Assembly: GCA_016212965.1 (NCBI GenBank)
Contig: JACRDA010000188.1
Coordinates: 1 to 60,905, forward strand
Length of the DNA: 60,905 bases
Direction of reading: 5' to 3'
Source: Myxococcales bacterium
GTDB taxonomy: Bacteria > Myxococcota_A > Polyangia > Polyangiales > Polyangiaceae
Position 1 is the stretch's first letter, and each line of letters begins with the position of its first letter. The notes below the pieces were generated by a model. The model was not told the DNA's origin. It saw nothing but the letters and a program-made list of their open reading frames with translations, and did no database searches. Positions 38,843 through 47,194 of this stretch are shown here, one piece after another. Both the position numbers and the translations under genes were made by a program.

Positions 38843-39595
38843 TCAGGAGAAGAACTCGGTCTGCACCTTCTCCCAGGTCGCATCGTCGAGCGTGGACAGG
38901 TCGAGCGACACCTCGCCGCCGTCCGCCATCGCGACCCCCACTCCGGCCGGCGTGGTCACGGCGACCAGCCGGCTCACCTCGCGCTCCATCCACGCCTTGA
39001 CCGGCTCGCCGCGCATGAGCGACGCGAGGACGGAGTCACGGGGCGCGCTCGGCACGAGCTCGACCAGCCACCCGCGGCCGTACGGCGCGCGGTTCACCCG
39101 GCTGGCGTCGCGCGCGAGCGCCTTGTTCACCCGCGCGATCGTCCCCGCGACGGGGGCGCGCGCGGTGATCGAGCGCGCGCCGTGCCGGAGGATCGCGACC
39201 ACGTCACCCGCCTCTACGCGCTCGCCGACGAGCCGGGTCTCGACCGCATCGATCTCGCCGATGACGCGCTGTGCGAAGGCGTCGATCCCCGCGCGCAGGC
39301 GACCGCCACCGGCGCGAGCCGCCCAGGCGTGGCGCGCGTGCAGCCACAGGCGCTTCGGGACGTCGATCCCCATCGCCCGAACGAAGCGCAGCTCGAGCAC
39401 GTGGGCGGCCAGCTGGATCGCCGTGAGGCCCACCACGGTCGCCATGAACATCACGAAGGCCGCCTTCAGCGCGAGGCCGACGACGGAGAGCGACGGGATC
39501 ATGATGGCGAAGGTGATGGGGATGGCCAGGAACCAAGCCCACTGCCAGGTCATCCGGTCGTTGTCGTGGTCGTTGTGGTGTTGCATGGCACCCAT
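38843..39595 (-). CDS. Membrane-anchored GcvH-like protein without lipoyl Lys (copy 2)
   Basis: A 250-residue protein, ATG 39593-39595 (ATG 39586 is also possible). The His/Asp-rich start [10 protein letters not shown] is followed by two helices ([20 protein letters not shown] and a second), then the GcvH-like barrel: [15 protein letters not shown], the turn [13 protein letters not shown] without lysine, and [14 protein letters not shown]. The shared C-terminal motif is [19 protein letters not shown]. It lies 37 bases upstream of the 7-haem gene. Confidence 0.85.
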   Translation of the reverse strand: MGAMQHHNDHDNDRMTWQWAWFLAIPITFAIMIPSLSVVGLALKAAFVMFMATVVGLTAIQLAAHVLELRFVRAMGIDVPKRLWLHARHAWAARAGGGRLRAGIDAFAQRVIGEIDAVETRLVGERVEAGDVVAILRHGARSITARAPVAGTIARVNKALARDASRVNRAPYGRGWLVELVPSAPRDSVLASLMRGEPVKAWMEREVSRLVAVTTPAGVGVAMADGGEVSLDLSTLDDATWEKVQTEFFS

Positions 39596-39717
39596 CGCTC
39601 CGTCTGGGGTCGCTGCGACGCGGCTTCACACACGGGAGGCGTGCCGCGTTTTTCACGGCGCCCACGCCCCGCCTCGGCCCCCCGGCCCCCCGGCCCCCCG
39701 GCTCGAGCTCGACCACC
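39596..39717. other. Spacer with GC tandem repeat between GcvH-like copies 2 and 3
   Basis: This 122-base gap contains three adjacent copies of a GGCCCCCC unit (about 39678-39702). A partial sigma-54-like motif (CGGCACG with GT in place of GC at -12) on the minus strand is too poor to call. No gene is seen. Confidence 0.35.
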
Positions 39718-40458
39718 TCAGGGGAACAGCTCGGTGGTCAGGCGCTTCCAGGTGACGGCGTCCACGTGCGAGCCCACGTCGTTGACGAGCTCACCTCCGT
39801 CGGCCAGCCGCACCGCGTCGGGAGACGGCGCCATCAGCGCCACCAGGCGATCGATCTCGCTCCGCATCCAGCGCGTGGCGCGGCCGCCACCGAGGAGCTC
39901 CTTCATGTACCGGGCGAAGTTGGGCGCATCGGGCGTCATCTCCACGAGCCAGCCGCTGCCGTACGGTGAGCGATTGATCGCCCCGGGCTCGGTGCCGAGC
40001 AGGGGGTTCACGGCCGCGACCTTGCCGGCGATGGGCGCGCGGATCACGATCTCGCGCTCCCCGTGGCGGAGCACCGCCAAGGGGTCGCCGACCTCGAGCG
40101 ACGCACCTACCGCTGCCGTCTCGACCGACTCGACGGGGCCGATCAGGTGCTGCACGAAGTCGTCCGCTCCGGTCATCACGCAGCCCGGGGCGGCGCGTCG
40201 CGCCCAGCCGTGCCCGCGATGCAGCCGGACGTCCGAGGGCAGGGCGATGCCGTGGATCTCGGCCACCACCACCTCGGGCTCGCCGGCGAGCGCGTAGATC
40301 ACACCGCCGATCAGCAGCGCGGGCGCCACCAGGAAGAACGCGAGGTAGTACACCCAGCCGAAGACGAAGAACGACGGGACCACCGAGAGCGCGACGAGCG
40401 TGGCCAGGCCGCCAATGACCCAGTCCTTGCGGTTGTGTTCTCTTTTCTCTTGTGACAT
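39718..40458 (-). CDS. Membrane-anchored GcvH-like protein without lipoyl Lys (copy 3, first operon gene)
   Basis: A 246-residue protein, ATG 40456-40458 after the ribosome site AGAGGAGG. Two or three N-terminal helices (WVIGGLATLVALSVVPSFF and WVYYLAFFLVAPALLIGGV) come before the barrel TGADDFVQHLIGPVESVE, the turn LRHGEREIVIRAP without lysine, and INRSPYGSGWLVEM. The C-terminal motif is LADGGELVNDVGSHVDAVTW, ending ELF. It is the promoter-proximal gene of the operon, with a sigma-54 promoter 43 bases upstream. Confidence 0.85.
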   Translation of the reverse strand: MSQEKREHNRKDWVIGGLATLVALSVVPSFFVFGWVYYLAFFLVAPALLIGGVIYALAGEPEVVVAEIHGIALPSDVRLHRGHGWARRAAPGCVMTGADDFVQHLIGPVESVETAAVGASLEVGDPLAVLRHGEREIVIRAPIAGKVAAVNPLLGTEPGAINRSPYGSGWLVEMTPDAPNFARYMKELLGGGRATRWMRSEIDRLVALMAPSPDAVRLADGGELVNDVGSHVDAVTWKRLTTELFP

Positions 40459-40511
40459 GGCGAGCCTCCTCTTGGACCGCTCAGATGCACGGGGTTTTCG
40501 ACCTCCCGTAA

Positions 40512-40527
40512 AGCACCGTCCGTGCCA
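40512..40527 (-). promoter_or_regulatory. Sigma-54 (-24/-12) promoter of the cytochrome operon
   Basis: On the minus strand TGGCACGGACGGTGCT matches the sigma-54 consensus TGGCACG-N4-TTGC(A/T) with one mismatch, and has GG and GC at the correct spacing. The predicted start of transcription is near 40501, giving a 43-base leader to the ATG at 40458. Confidence 0.75.
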
Positions 40528-40632
40528 GCCCCGCGCTCGCGTCCGTGAGGGTCTGCCCCGCGAGAAGAGCGCGGCGGCAACGACCGCCCGCACCACGCGT
40601 GGCCGCGCTGAGGAAAACCTCCACACGCCGCT

Positions 40633-40647
40633 GTTGAGATTCTCAAC
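40633..40647. promoter_or_regulatory. Perfect 15-bp palindrome, probable NtrC-type enhancer site
   Basis: GTTGAGATTCTCAAC is perfectly symmetrical about 40640 and centred about 139 bases upstream of the predicted sigma-54 start. That is the usual place for an activator of this family. The two Fis-type regulators encoded at 29444-30790 and 32678-34042 are the obvious candidates to bind it. Confidence 0.65.
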
Positions 40648-40698
40648 GGGACAAGTCCGCGACAACGTGTGGATCCGATCGCCGCGCGGGCAACGAGC

Positions 40699-40713
40699 GT
40701 CGATATTCTCCAC
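40699..40713. promoter_or_regulatory. Second, imperfect enhancer copy
   Basis: GTCGATATTCTCCAC matches the palindrome at 40633-40647 at 12 of 15 positions and is centred 66 bases further upstream. Paired sites are common at sigma-54 enhancers. The rest of the 377-base gap (40459-40835) shows no gene. Confidence 0.45.
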
Positions 40714-40835
40714 ACTCGGCGCTGCTCGGCTACGCCGCGCAAGTCGTCCGCAGCGCCCTCGGGGCGTGGCTCACCGGGTTAGCGGCTGCGCGCCGGAGAG
40801 GCCGTGGTGTCGGCTCGGGACCTTCGGCGTCGCCG

Positions 40836-42722
40836 TCACCGGGTTGCCTCGTCGTCTGGAAGCAGACGCGCGAGGTGCCAGGCGTTGAGCTGGAGGCGCA
40901 ACTGCGCCTCGGACAGAGCGCGGCGGATCCTTCCGACGAACACGCACGCGGTCGCGATCGTGGCGATGCTCGCTACCAGCAGGAGTACCTCGGTCGGGAG
41001 CGCGGGGAGCTCGTGCATCTGGGGCACGATCGACATCCGGCCGTCGCCAAAGGCGTAGGAGGCGGGCAGGACGCCCGCCCACTCGAGCAGCGTGGGGACG
41101 CCGACGCTCAGGCACGCCACCCAAGCGCCCACGTGGCGCCCGGCGCGCTCCGGGTGGACCTGCATGGCGACTCCGAACGCGGCAGCGAGCGTGGGCACGA
41201 GCACGAGCGGGCCGAACATGCGGCTCAGCGCGAAGAGGATGCCCGCGCGCAGCACGACGATCGCCCACTCCCCCCGGCCTCGCAGCGTGGCCGACGCCCG
41301 GCTCGACACGAGGTAGCCCGCGAGCGCCGCACCCGCGATGGCGACGACGGCGGCACCGACGAGCCAGGCGCTGCGCACGCCGAGCGCGTACACGATCGGC
41401 AGCATGAGCAGGTAGAGCAGGGGCGTCACCGCGGAGAGGCGCGCGCCCATCTGCAGCGTCCGGCCGTCTTCGGCCCGTGCCCGCGCGCGCACCTCTTCGG
41501 GTATCTCGCGCGGGCTCTCGGTGAGGACGCGGACCAGCGTCCGCAGAGGCCCGCGGTTCGACGGGTCGAGCGCGAGCGCGCGGTTCAGCTCCTGCATCGC
41601 CTGGGCACGCCCCTGCTCGAAAGCCACCGTGCCCGCGAGCGCCGCCGCGAGCGCCGCCTCGGCCCGCTCCGCGTGCGCGGCTCCGGCGACCCGCCGGCGC
41701 TCGAGATCGCGGTCGCCCTCGAGGTAGCGCTCGACGTCCGCGCACAGCGCGCGCGCCGACGGATAGCGGCTCTCGGGCGCGAGCGCCGTCGCGCGCAGGC
41801 AGATCGCCGCGAGCTCCGGTGCGACGTCGCGGCCCGGCGCCCGGCGCGCCGGATCGGCGTCGACGCCGGCGAGGGTCGTCCTCACCATGTCGAGCAGGGG
41901 GCCGCGCGGGACGAGCGGCTCGTGCGCGAGGAGCTCGAACAGCACCGCGCCGAGCGCGTACACGTCGCCCCGCGGCGTGCCGGGCGTCTCCCCACGCAGG
42001 TGCTCGGGCGGGACGAAGCCCGGCGTGCCGGCGATCCGCGCGCCCGGCGAGTCGTCTTCACCGAGCGCGGTGTCGCCTCCGCCGTCGGTGGCCTGCGCCC
42101 GGCTCTCGGCGCTCTCGCCGCCGGTCTCGGCGTGCGCCGCCGCGACGCCCCAGTCGAGCAGGTACACCTCTCCGAAGTCGCCGAGCATGATGTTCGGCGG
42201 CTTGATGTCGCGGTGGACGATGCCCCGCGCGTGCGCGAAGTCGACCGCCATGCACACGCTGCAAAACGCAGCGAGCAGCTTGCGCAGCCCGAAGCTCGCG
42301 CGGACGCGCTCGTCGCCGTTCGCGTGGCCGACCAGGATCTCGTCGAGCGTCATGCCGCGGATGCGCTTCATGACGAAGTACGGCACGCCGTCGGGACCCT
42401 CGGCGAGGTCGTAGACCGGCACGATTCCCGGGTGCTCGAGCTTGCCCTGCACGCGCGCCTCGCGCACGAAGCGCTGGCGCGCCAGCGGGTCGGCCTCGAG
42501 CTCGCGGCGCAGCGCCTTTCTCGCCACCTCGCGCCCGAACACGCGGTCGTGGCACGCCGTGACGTCGCCCATGCCCCCGCGGCCGAGCAGCGCGCGCTGC
42601 GCGTAGCGTGGGCCCGCGGTCGGGTGGCTCTCCTCCGGCGGCCCCACCGAGCCGTCGGCGGAGAGCGTGGGGGCCAGCGAGTCGGCCGCGCCCGGAGTGT
42701 CGTCGGGGAAGCGGTGGAGCAT
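40836..42722 (-). CDS. Ser/Thr protein kinase with polytopic membrane tail
   Basis: A 628-residue protein, ATG 42720-42722. The kinase domain (about 40-350) has GRGGMGDVTACHD, the ATP lysine in VARKAL, HRDIKPPN, LLDWGVA (DWG in place of DFG) and GTPGFVPPE. An acidic insert rich in Gly/Glu/Asp lies between DWG and the P+1 loop. A helical region with LNRALALDPSNRGPLRTL follows, then about five or six membrane helices from residue 430 to 600. The tail may sense a membrane signal. The two partly altered motifs are still compatible with activity. Confidence 0.88.
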   Translation of the reverse strand: MLHRFPDDTPGAADSLAPTLSADGSVGPPEESHPTAGPRYAQRALLGRGGMGDVTACHDRVFGREVARKALRRELEADPLARQRFVREARVQGKLEHPGIVPVYDLAEGPDGVPYFVMKRIRGMTLDEILVGHANGDERVRASFGLRKLLAAFCSVCMAVDFAHARGIVHRDIKPPNIMLGDFGEVYLLDWGVAAAHAETGGESAESRAQATDGGGDTALGEDDSPGARIAGTPGFVPPEHLRGETPGTPRGDVYALGAVLFELLAHEPLVPRGPLLDMVRTTLAGVDADPARRAPGRDVAPELAAICLRATALAPESRYPSARALCADVERYLEGDRDLERRRVAGAAHAERAEAALAAALAGTVAFEQGRAQAMQELNRALALDPSNRGPLRTLVRVLTESPREIPEEVRARARAEDGRTLQMGARLSAVTPLLYLLMLPIVYALGVRSAWLVGAAVVAIAGAALAGYLVSSRASATLRGRGEWAIVVLRAGILFALSRMFGPLVLVPTLAAAFGVAMQVHPERAGRHVGAWVACLSVGVPTLLEWAGVLPASYAFGDGRMSIVPQMHELPALPTEVLLLVASIATIATACVFVGRIRRALSEAQLRLQLNAWHLARLLPDDEATR

Positions 42723-42789
42723 GCCCGCGAGGTTACATCCGCGGGCCCAGCGTCGGCTGCCTCGAAGCGCGGGGACAATCCGGACGCTC

Positions 42790-42975
42790 GAGGACCTGGC
42801 CGTGTGGCAGATGGCGTGCCTCCTCTGCCCGTCGACCTGTCGAACGCGGGCCTCGGCGCGCTCGCGCGCGGCATGCTCGGCTTCCTTGGCGCTGCGCTCG
42901 GCTTCCCTGGCGCTGCGCTCGGCCTCGAGGGCCGTCGGGACGAGCCGTCCCTCGGCGTCCGCGAGTCGTAGCCCG
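42790..42975 (-). pseudogene. Possible Uma2-family gene remnant
   Basis: On the minus strand this 288-base gap holds LRLADAEGRLVPTALEAERS, followed by EAERSAKEAEHAARERAEA. This is the kind of short strand plus charged coiled coil found at the C-terminus of Uma2-family nuclease-like proteins. No upstream domain and no start remain. It is probably a relic, but low-complexity chance cannot be excluded. Confidence 0.3.
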
Positions 42976-43010
42976 ACCGGCCGCGACCGGCGTGGTAGCC
43001 TCGTCCGGTC

Positions 43011-43721
43011 GTGAGGCTCGCAGTGGACCCCGGCTCCGGCCCCTGCCCCTGGGACGGGCTCGAGCCCGCGAACCTGCGCTTCTGCGAGGAGCCGCTGTGC
43101 GGCTGGGTCACCGAGCCGGCCAACACGTGGACGAACGCCGGCTTTGTCGTCGTCGGCGTGCTCCTCGTCGCGCTCGCGCGGCGCGAGCGCGGCGGTGCGG
43201 CCGGGCTCCTCGGCCCGATCGCCATCGCGACGGGCCTCGCCTCGACGGCGCTCCACGCGACGAGCACGCTCGCGGGCCAGCTCGCCGACCAGAGCGCGAT
43301 GTTCCTCGAGTCCGCCCTGTTCGTGACGCTCGACGTGCGCCGCTCGGTCGGCTGGCGACCGCCCGCGCTCGTCGCGCTCTACGCGCTGCTCTGCCTCGGC
43401 TCCGCGGCCGTGCTCCTCGCGGCGCCGACGCTGGGCATCGCGCTCTTCGTCGCGCACGTCGCCCTGTTCCTCGCCCTCGAGCTCCGGCTGTTCCTGCGCC
43501 CTCGAGCCGCGACCCGCTACGGCCCCTTCGTCTCGGCGGGCGGCGTCTTCGCGGCGTCCTACCTGCTCTGGTGGCTCGATCGGCTCGGCATCCTGTGCGA
43601 CCCGGAGAACCACGTGCTCACGGCGCACGGCGTCTGGCACCTGCTCGGCGCGCTGTCGTTCTACTTCTGGTACCGGCACTTCGTGCAGTTCGAGCCTGCG
43701 GCGGGCGCGCGCAGCGCGTAG
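43011..43721 (+). CDS. Ceramidase-like (CREST superfamily) membrane protein
   Basis: A 236-residue protein from GTG 43011 with about seven membrane helices. The start EPLCGWVTEPANTWTNAGFV and the pattern STALHATSTLAGQLADQSAM (Ser, His, Asp) plus HGVWHLLGA (HxxxH) match the zinc-binding residues of the alkaline ceramidase / PAQR group, intramembrane hydrolases. It probably acts on a lipid amide in the inner membrane. The upstream neighbour reads away from it. Confidence 0.78.
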   Translation: MRLAVDPGSGPCPWDGLEPANLRFCEEPLCGWVTEPANTWTNAGFVVVGVLLVALARRERGGAAGLLGPIAIATGLASTALHATSTLAGQLADQSAMFLESALFVTLDVRRSVGWRPPALVALYALLCLGSAAVLLAAPTLGIALFVAHVALFLALELRLFLRPRAATRYGPFVSAGGVFAASYLLWWLDRLGILCDPENHVLTAHGVWHLLGALSFYFWYRHFVQFEPAAGARSA

Positions 43722-43857
43722 CCGCCACGACAGAGGCCGCTGTCTCGCAGGTGGTTTCGGGTCTTGCTTTGTGCTCCAGGGTGGGATAGATGGGCGCCCT
43801 GTGGGCGGCGAGTCGCCGCTTACCTACACAAGACCCAACCGCCGAGGGGATGAACCC

Positions 43858-44484
43858 ATGAAGAAGTCCTGGATGCTGCTCGTTGCCGGTGTCGCGCTCG
43901 CGCTGCCCGCTTGCGTCTCCGAGGGGCCGGACGCGACCGGCGAGGACGTCGGCGTGAACGACGAGAGCCTGCGCCAGATGTGCGGCGGCTTCGCGGGGAT
44001 CCCCTGCCCGAGCGGCAAGGTCTGCGTGGACGATCCGCGCGACAGCTGCGACCCGGCGAACGGGGGCGCCGACTGCAGCGGTGTCTGCCGGCCCGCCAAG
44101 AAGGTCGGCGGCAACCAGTGCAAGGATCCGGCGCGCGAGTACGTCGCGACCGATCCGGCCGAGTGCGCGCTCATCAAGTTCTACTGCCCCTCGGGCGTCG
44201 GGTTCTCGGACGAGTGCGGCTGCGGCTGCGAGCAGGCGACCTGCGGCGGCAACACCTGCGCCGCGGGCGAATACTGCTGCAACGCGAGCTGCGGCATCTG
44301 CGCGCCGAACGGCGGCGTGTGTACGCAGCAGGCGTGCGAGCCCACCTGCCAGGTGTCCGACTGTGGCCCGGCCCTCGGCATGATGAACTACCTCTGTCCC
44401 GACGGCGTGACGGTCGCGGGACCGACGGGCAACTGCATCGCGAGCGGCGGCGGCTGCGGCTGGGAAGTCGTCTCCTGCCCGTAG
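43858..44484 (+). CDS. Secreted Cys-rich lipoprotein
   Basis: A 208-residue protein, ATG 43858 after GAGGGGATG. The signal peptide ends in a lipobox-like LPAC. The mature part has more than 25 cysteines in short EGF- or knottin-like clusters, for example GIPCPSGKVCVD, SDECGCGCEQATCGGNTC and GEYCCNASCGICAP. It is probably disulphide-rich and on the cell surface. No enzyme motif is seen. Such Cys-rich secreted proteins are common in Polyangia and mostly uncharacterised. Confidence 0.75.
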   Translation: MKKSWMLLVAGVALALPACVSEGPDATGEDVGVNDESLRQMCGGFAGIPCPSGKVCVDDPRDSCDPANGGADCSGVCRPAKKVGGNQCKDPAREYVATDPAECALIKFYCPSGVGFSDECGCGCEQATCGGNTCAAGEYCCNASCGICAPNGGVCTQQACEPTCQVSDCGPALGMMNYLCPDGVTVAGPTGNCIASGGGCGWEVVSCP

Positions 44485-44560
44485 CGGCGACCTCGCTGCA
44501 TCGCTCGGCGCGGGCCAGCGGCGCCCGGCGGGGGTACACTCGCCACGCAGGAGGCACACC

Positions 44561-46162
44561 ATGGCCCGATGGGCGCGCGTGAGCATCCGGATCGCGGCAC
44601 TCCTCGCGGCGAGCGCCGCGGCCTGTACCTCGATCCTGGGAGACTTCGAGCCCGGCGGTGGCGACGCCACCGGGGCGTCGGGCGGCGGCGGTGGCGGCGG
44701 CGGCGCGGTAGCGTCGCTCGTGCTCGCGCCGACGAGCGACCTCGTACGCGTGCTCCGCGGCGGCTCGGCCGTCCTCGGGGTCACGGTGGCGCGCAGCGGC
44801 CCGGTCGGCGACGTGACGCTCGTGCTCGCGGGGCTCCCGGTCGGCGTGACCGCCGAGCCCGTCTTGGTCCCGGCGAGTCAGTCGTCCGGGGAGCTCTTGG
44901 TGCAGGCGACGACGGCGGCCCCGCACGGCGCCGTCGTGGCGAGCCTCGGCGACGCGGCCGCGCTCGCGACCCCGGTCGACGTCCCGCTGCTCGTCGCCGA
45001 CGCGCCGGGCACGCTCGACGCGAGCTTCGACTCCGACGGCGCCCTGTCGGTCGTGCCGGCGGGCGGCACGGCCGGCGCCACGGCGCTCCGCGTGGTGCCG
45101 CAGCCGAACGGCGCCATCGTCGTCGGCGGGACGCTCGCCGCGAACAGCGGCTGGGCCGTGAGGCGCTTCGGTCCGGGCGGTGCGCCCGACACCGCCTTCG
45201 ACGCCGCGGCGGTCGTGGGCATGCCCACCACGGGCCAGTTGCACGGCCTCGCCCTCGACGTCGCGAGCGGCAAGATCGTCGCGGTCGGTGCCTCGAGCTC
45301 GCAGCTCACGGTGGTGCGGCTCAACGCGGACGGCACGCCGGACGACGCCTTCGGCAGCGGGGGCGTGCTCCGCACGACGAGCGTCACGTACCCGCAGGGC
45401 TCGGAGGGCTGGGGCGTGGCGGTGCAGGCGGACGGCAAGATGCTGGTGGCCGGTACCGACACGTCACCGACACCCGTGGGCATCGTGCTGCGGCTCGAGA
45501 CGAACGGCGCGCTCGACGCCTCCTTCGCCGGTGGCACCTTCCACGACCGGGACGACACGAGGCTCGAGGCGGTGCTCGTGGACCCGGACGGGCTCGTCGT
45601 TGCGGCGGGTCAGGATCTCGTCTCGAGCCCGCCGAGGTTCTGGGTCACCCGCCTCACGAGCGCGGGCGCGCCCGACGCGAGCTTCGGCACGGCCGGCAGC
45701 GTGTCCTTCGGCAGCGGGTACCACTTCACGCACGAGATCGTGCGCCTGCCGAGTGGGGATCTGGTCGTCTGCGGCGAGGACCACATCAGTCAGTCGGACG
45801 CGAGCCTCGGCCGGCTGACGGCCCTGGGCGTCCCGGTCTGGCCGTCCGGCGGAGACATCGCCTACGACATCTTCGGCCCCACCAACCGGGCCTGGGGCTG
45901 CGCCGCGCCCGAGGACGGGACGATCGTGTTCGCCGGCTTCGGCTTCGGCTCGGTGGAGCACGAGGGCTACGTGGTGCGCGTCGACGGCGCCGGCGTCGCG
46001 GACCCCACCTTCGGGGACCTCGGCACCGTCGCCTTCGTACCGCCCGGGGGGCCCCCGCCGAAGTACTCGCTCTACGACGTGGCGCTCTTGCCGGACGGCC
46101 GCATCGTGGCGGTCGGCAACAAGGACGACGCCGGCTGGTTCGTGACGCGGCTCTTCGACTGA
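44561..46162 (+). CDS. Lipoprotein with delta-60 repeats
   Basis: A 533-residue protein, ATG 44561 after CAGGAGG. A signal peptide with a lipobox-like AAAC is followed by a Gly-rich linker, an Ig-like region (residues about 60-150), then six or seven delta-60 repeats of about 55 residues. Each has a DG/NG-x-xD-xxF core: GTLDASFDSDG, GTPDDAFGSGG, GALDASFAGG, GAPDASFGTAG and DPTFGDLG. The repeats are thought to form a beta-propeller-like surface domain. It converges tightly (seven bases) with the next gene. Confidence 0.85.
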   Translation: MARWARVSIRIAALLAASAAACTSILGDFEPGGGDATGASGGGGGGGGAVASLVLAPTSDLVRVLRGGSAVLGVTVARSGPVGDVTLVLAGLPVGVTAEPVLVPASQSSGELLVQATTAAPHGAVVASLGDAAALATPVDVPLLVADAPGTLDASFDSDGALSVVPAGGTAGATALRVVPQPNGAIVVGGTLAANSGWAVRRFGPGGAPDTAFDAAAVVGMPTTGQLHGLALDVASGKIVAVGASSSQLTVVRLNADGTPDDAFGSGGVLRTTSVTYPQGSEGWGVAVQADGKMLVAGTDTSPTPVGIVLRLETNGALDASFAGGTFHDRDDTRLEAVLVDPDGLVVAAGQDLVSSPPRFWVTRLTSAGAPDASFGTAGSVSFGSGYHFTHEIVRLPSGDLVVCGEDHISQSDASLGRLTALGVPVWPSGGDIAYDIFGPTNRAWGCAAPEDGTIVFAGFGFGSVEHEGYVVRVDGAGVADPTFGDLGTVAFVPPGGPPPKYSLYDVALLPDGRIVAVGNKDDAGWFVTRLFD

Positions 46163-46169
46163 CCGGCGC

Positions 46170-47123
46170 TCAGGAGCGCTTCGCGCCGAGGTCGCGGGGG
46201 CGCGCTCGCACCTCTTCGACCAGCGCGAGCAGGGTGGGAGCGGCGATCGGCTTGCGCAGGAACACGAGGCTGCCGCGCGACGCGTCCGAGCGCACCCCGT
46301 CGGCGCTCATCAGCACGAACGGCACCTGCACGTTGCGCGCGCGGAGCTCCTGCAGCAGGGTCGCGCCGCCGATGCGCTGCAGGTCGAGGTCGCAGAAGAC
46401 GAGGTCGAACTCGCGCAGCAGCAAGAGCGCGAGCGCCTCGGCGCCGTCCGTCGCGACGACGACGTCGCAGCACACGGTGGCGAGGAGCCGGGCGCAGCCG
46501 TTGGCGAACGAGAGATCGTCGTCCACCACCAGCACGCGCACGGTCGGCAGGGTCGCCGCGTGGGGCGGGGGGTTGCTCGGGAAGCGCCGCCGCACGCCGC
46601 TCGGAGGCTTCGGCACCGAGCGGGCCCCCTCGGGCTCCGGCTCGAAGCCCGTCTCGCGGTCCGCGTCGCGCGCCGGCGCGAAGTCGAGCTCGTGGTCCGC
46701 GCCGCGCGCCGGGTCGAAGTCGGTCTCACCGTCCGTGTCGGGCTCGGGCTCGAAGTCCGCCGTGCGCTCCACGAGACAGCGATCGACGAGCTCGAGCAGC
46801 TCGCGCTCGCTACCGGGTCGCAGGAACGCCTGCACCTGACACGGCACCGTGCCCGCCGGCGGAAGCACCGGCAGCGGGTCGCCGGTGAGCGCCACGAGCG
46901 AGCACGCCTCCGCGAGCGCGCCGAGGCGGCCGAGCGTCGCGAGGTCGGCCTCGCTCGCCGACGGGTGGACCACCGCCACCTCGAAGCGCCAGCCGTCGGC
47001 GGCCGCCTCGCAGCTCTCGCTCGTGCTGCGGATGGCGCGCGGCTCGTGGTTGCGCCGCAAGAGGGCGCGGACCCACGACCGCGTGACCAGGGCATCGCTG
47101 CCGACGATGAGGACGCGCGCCAT
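46170..47123 (-). CDS. Two-receiver response regulator, first receiver degenerate
   Basis: A 317-residue protein, ATG 47121-47123. The first receiver-like domain (1-125; VLIVGSDALVTRSW) has His-Pro (VAVVHPS) where the phosphoacceptor Asp should be. A linker of acidic repeats (DFEPEPDTDGETDFDPARG) follows. The second receiver (from about 195; VLVVDDDLSF, Asp in FCDLDLQ, LMSADG, FLRKPI) is intact. There is no output domain, so it probably works by protein contact. A short palindrome GAGAATTTCTC (47126-47136) sits right at the start. It is 71 bases behind mutS2 in the same direction. Confidence 0.78.
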   Translation of the reverse strand: MARVLIVGSDALVTRSWVRALLRRNHEPRAIRSTSESCEAAADGWRFEVAVVHPSASEADLATLGRLGALAEACSLVALTGDPLPVLPPAGTVPCQVQAFLRPGSERELLELVDRCLVERTADFEPEPDTDGETDFDPARGADHELDFAPARDADRETGFEPEPEGARSVPKPPSGVRRRFPSNPPPHAATLPTVRVLVVDDDLSFANGCARLLATVCCDVVVATDGAEALALLLLREFDLVFCDLDLQRIGGATLLQELRARNVQVPFVLMSADGVRSDASRGSLVFLRKPIAAPTLLALVEEVRARPRDLGAKRS

Positions 47124-47194
47124 GCGAGAATTTCTCAGGGTCGAGAGTACCCGCGATTCGGTCAGCGGCGCAATCCCGGTTCCCGGTCGGCGCG

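Noticed and set aside
39670..39710. Possible CRISPR-like or tandem array of GGCCCCCC units
   Set aside because: Only three copies of an 8-base GC unit with no spacers; simple-sequence slippage explains it.
34588..40458. Calling the GcvH-like genes glycine cleavage system H proteins
   Set aside because: The lipoyl lysine is absent in all three, they carry membrane helices, and no gcvT, gcvP or lipoate gene is nearby.
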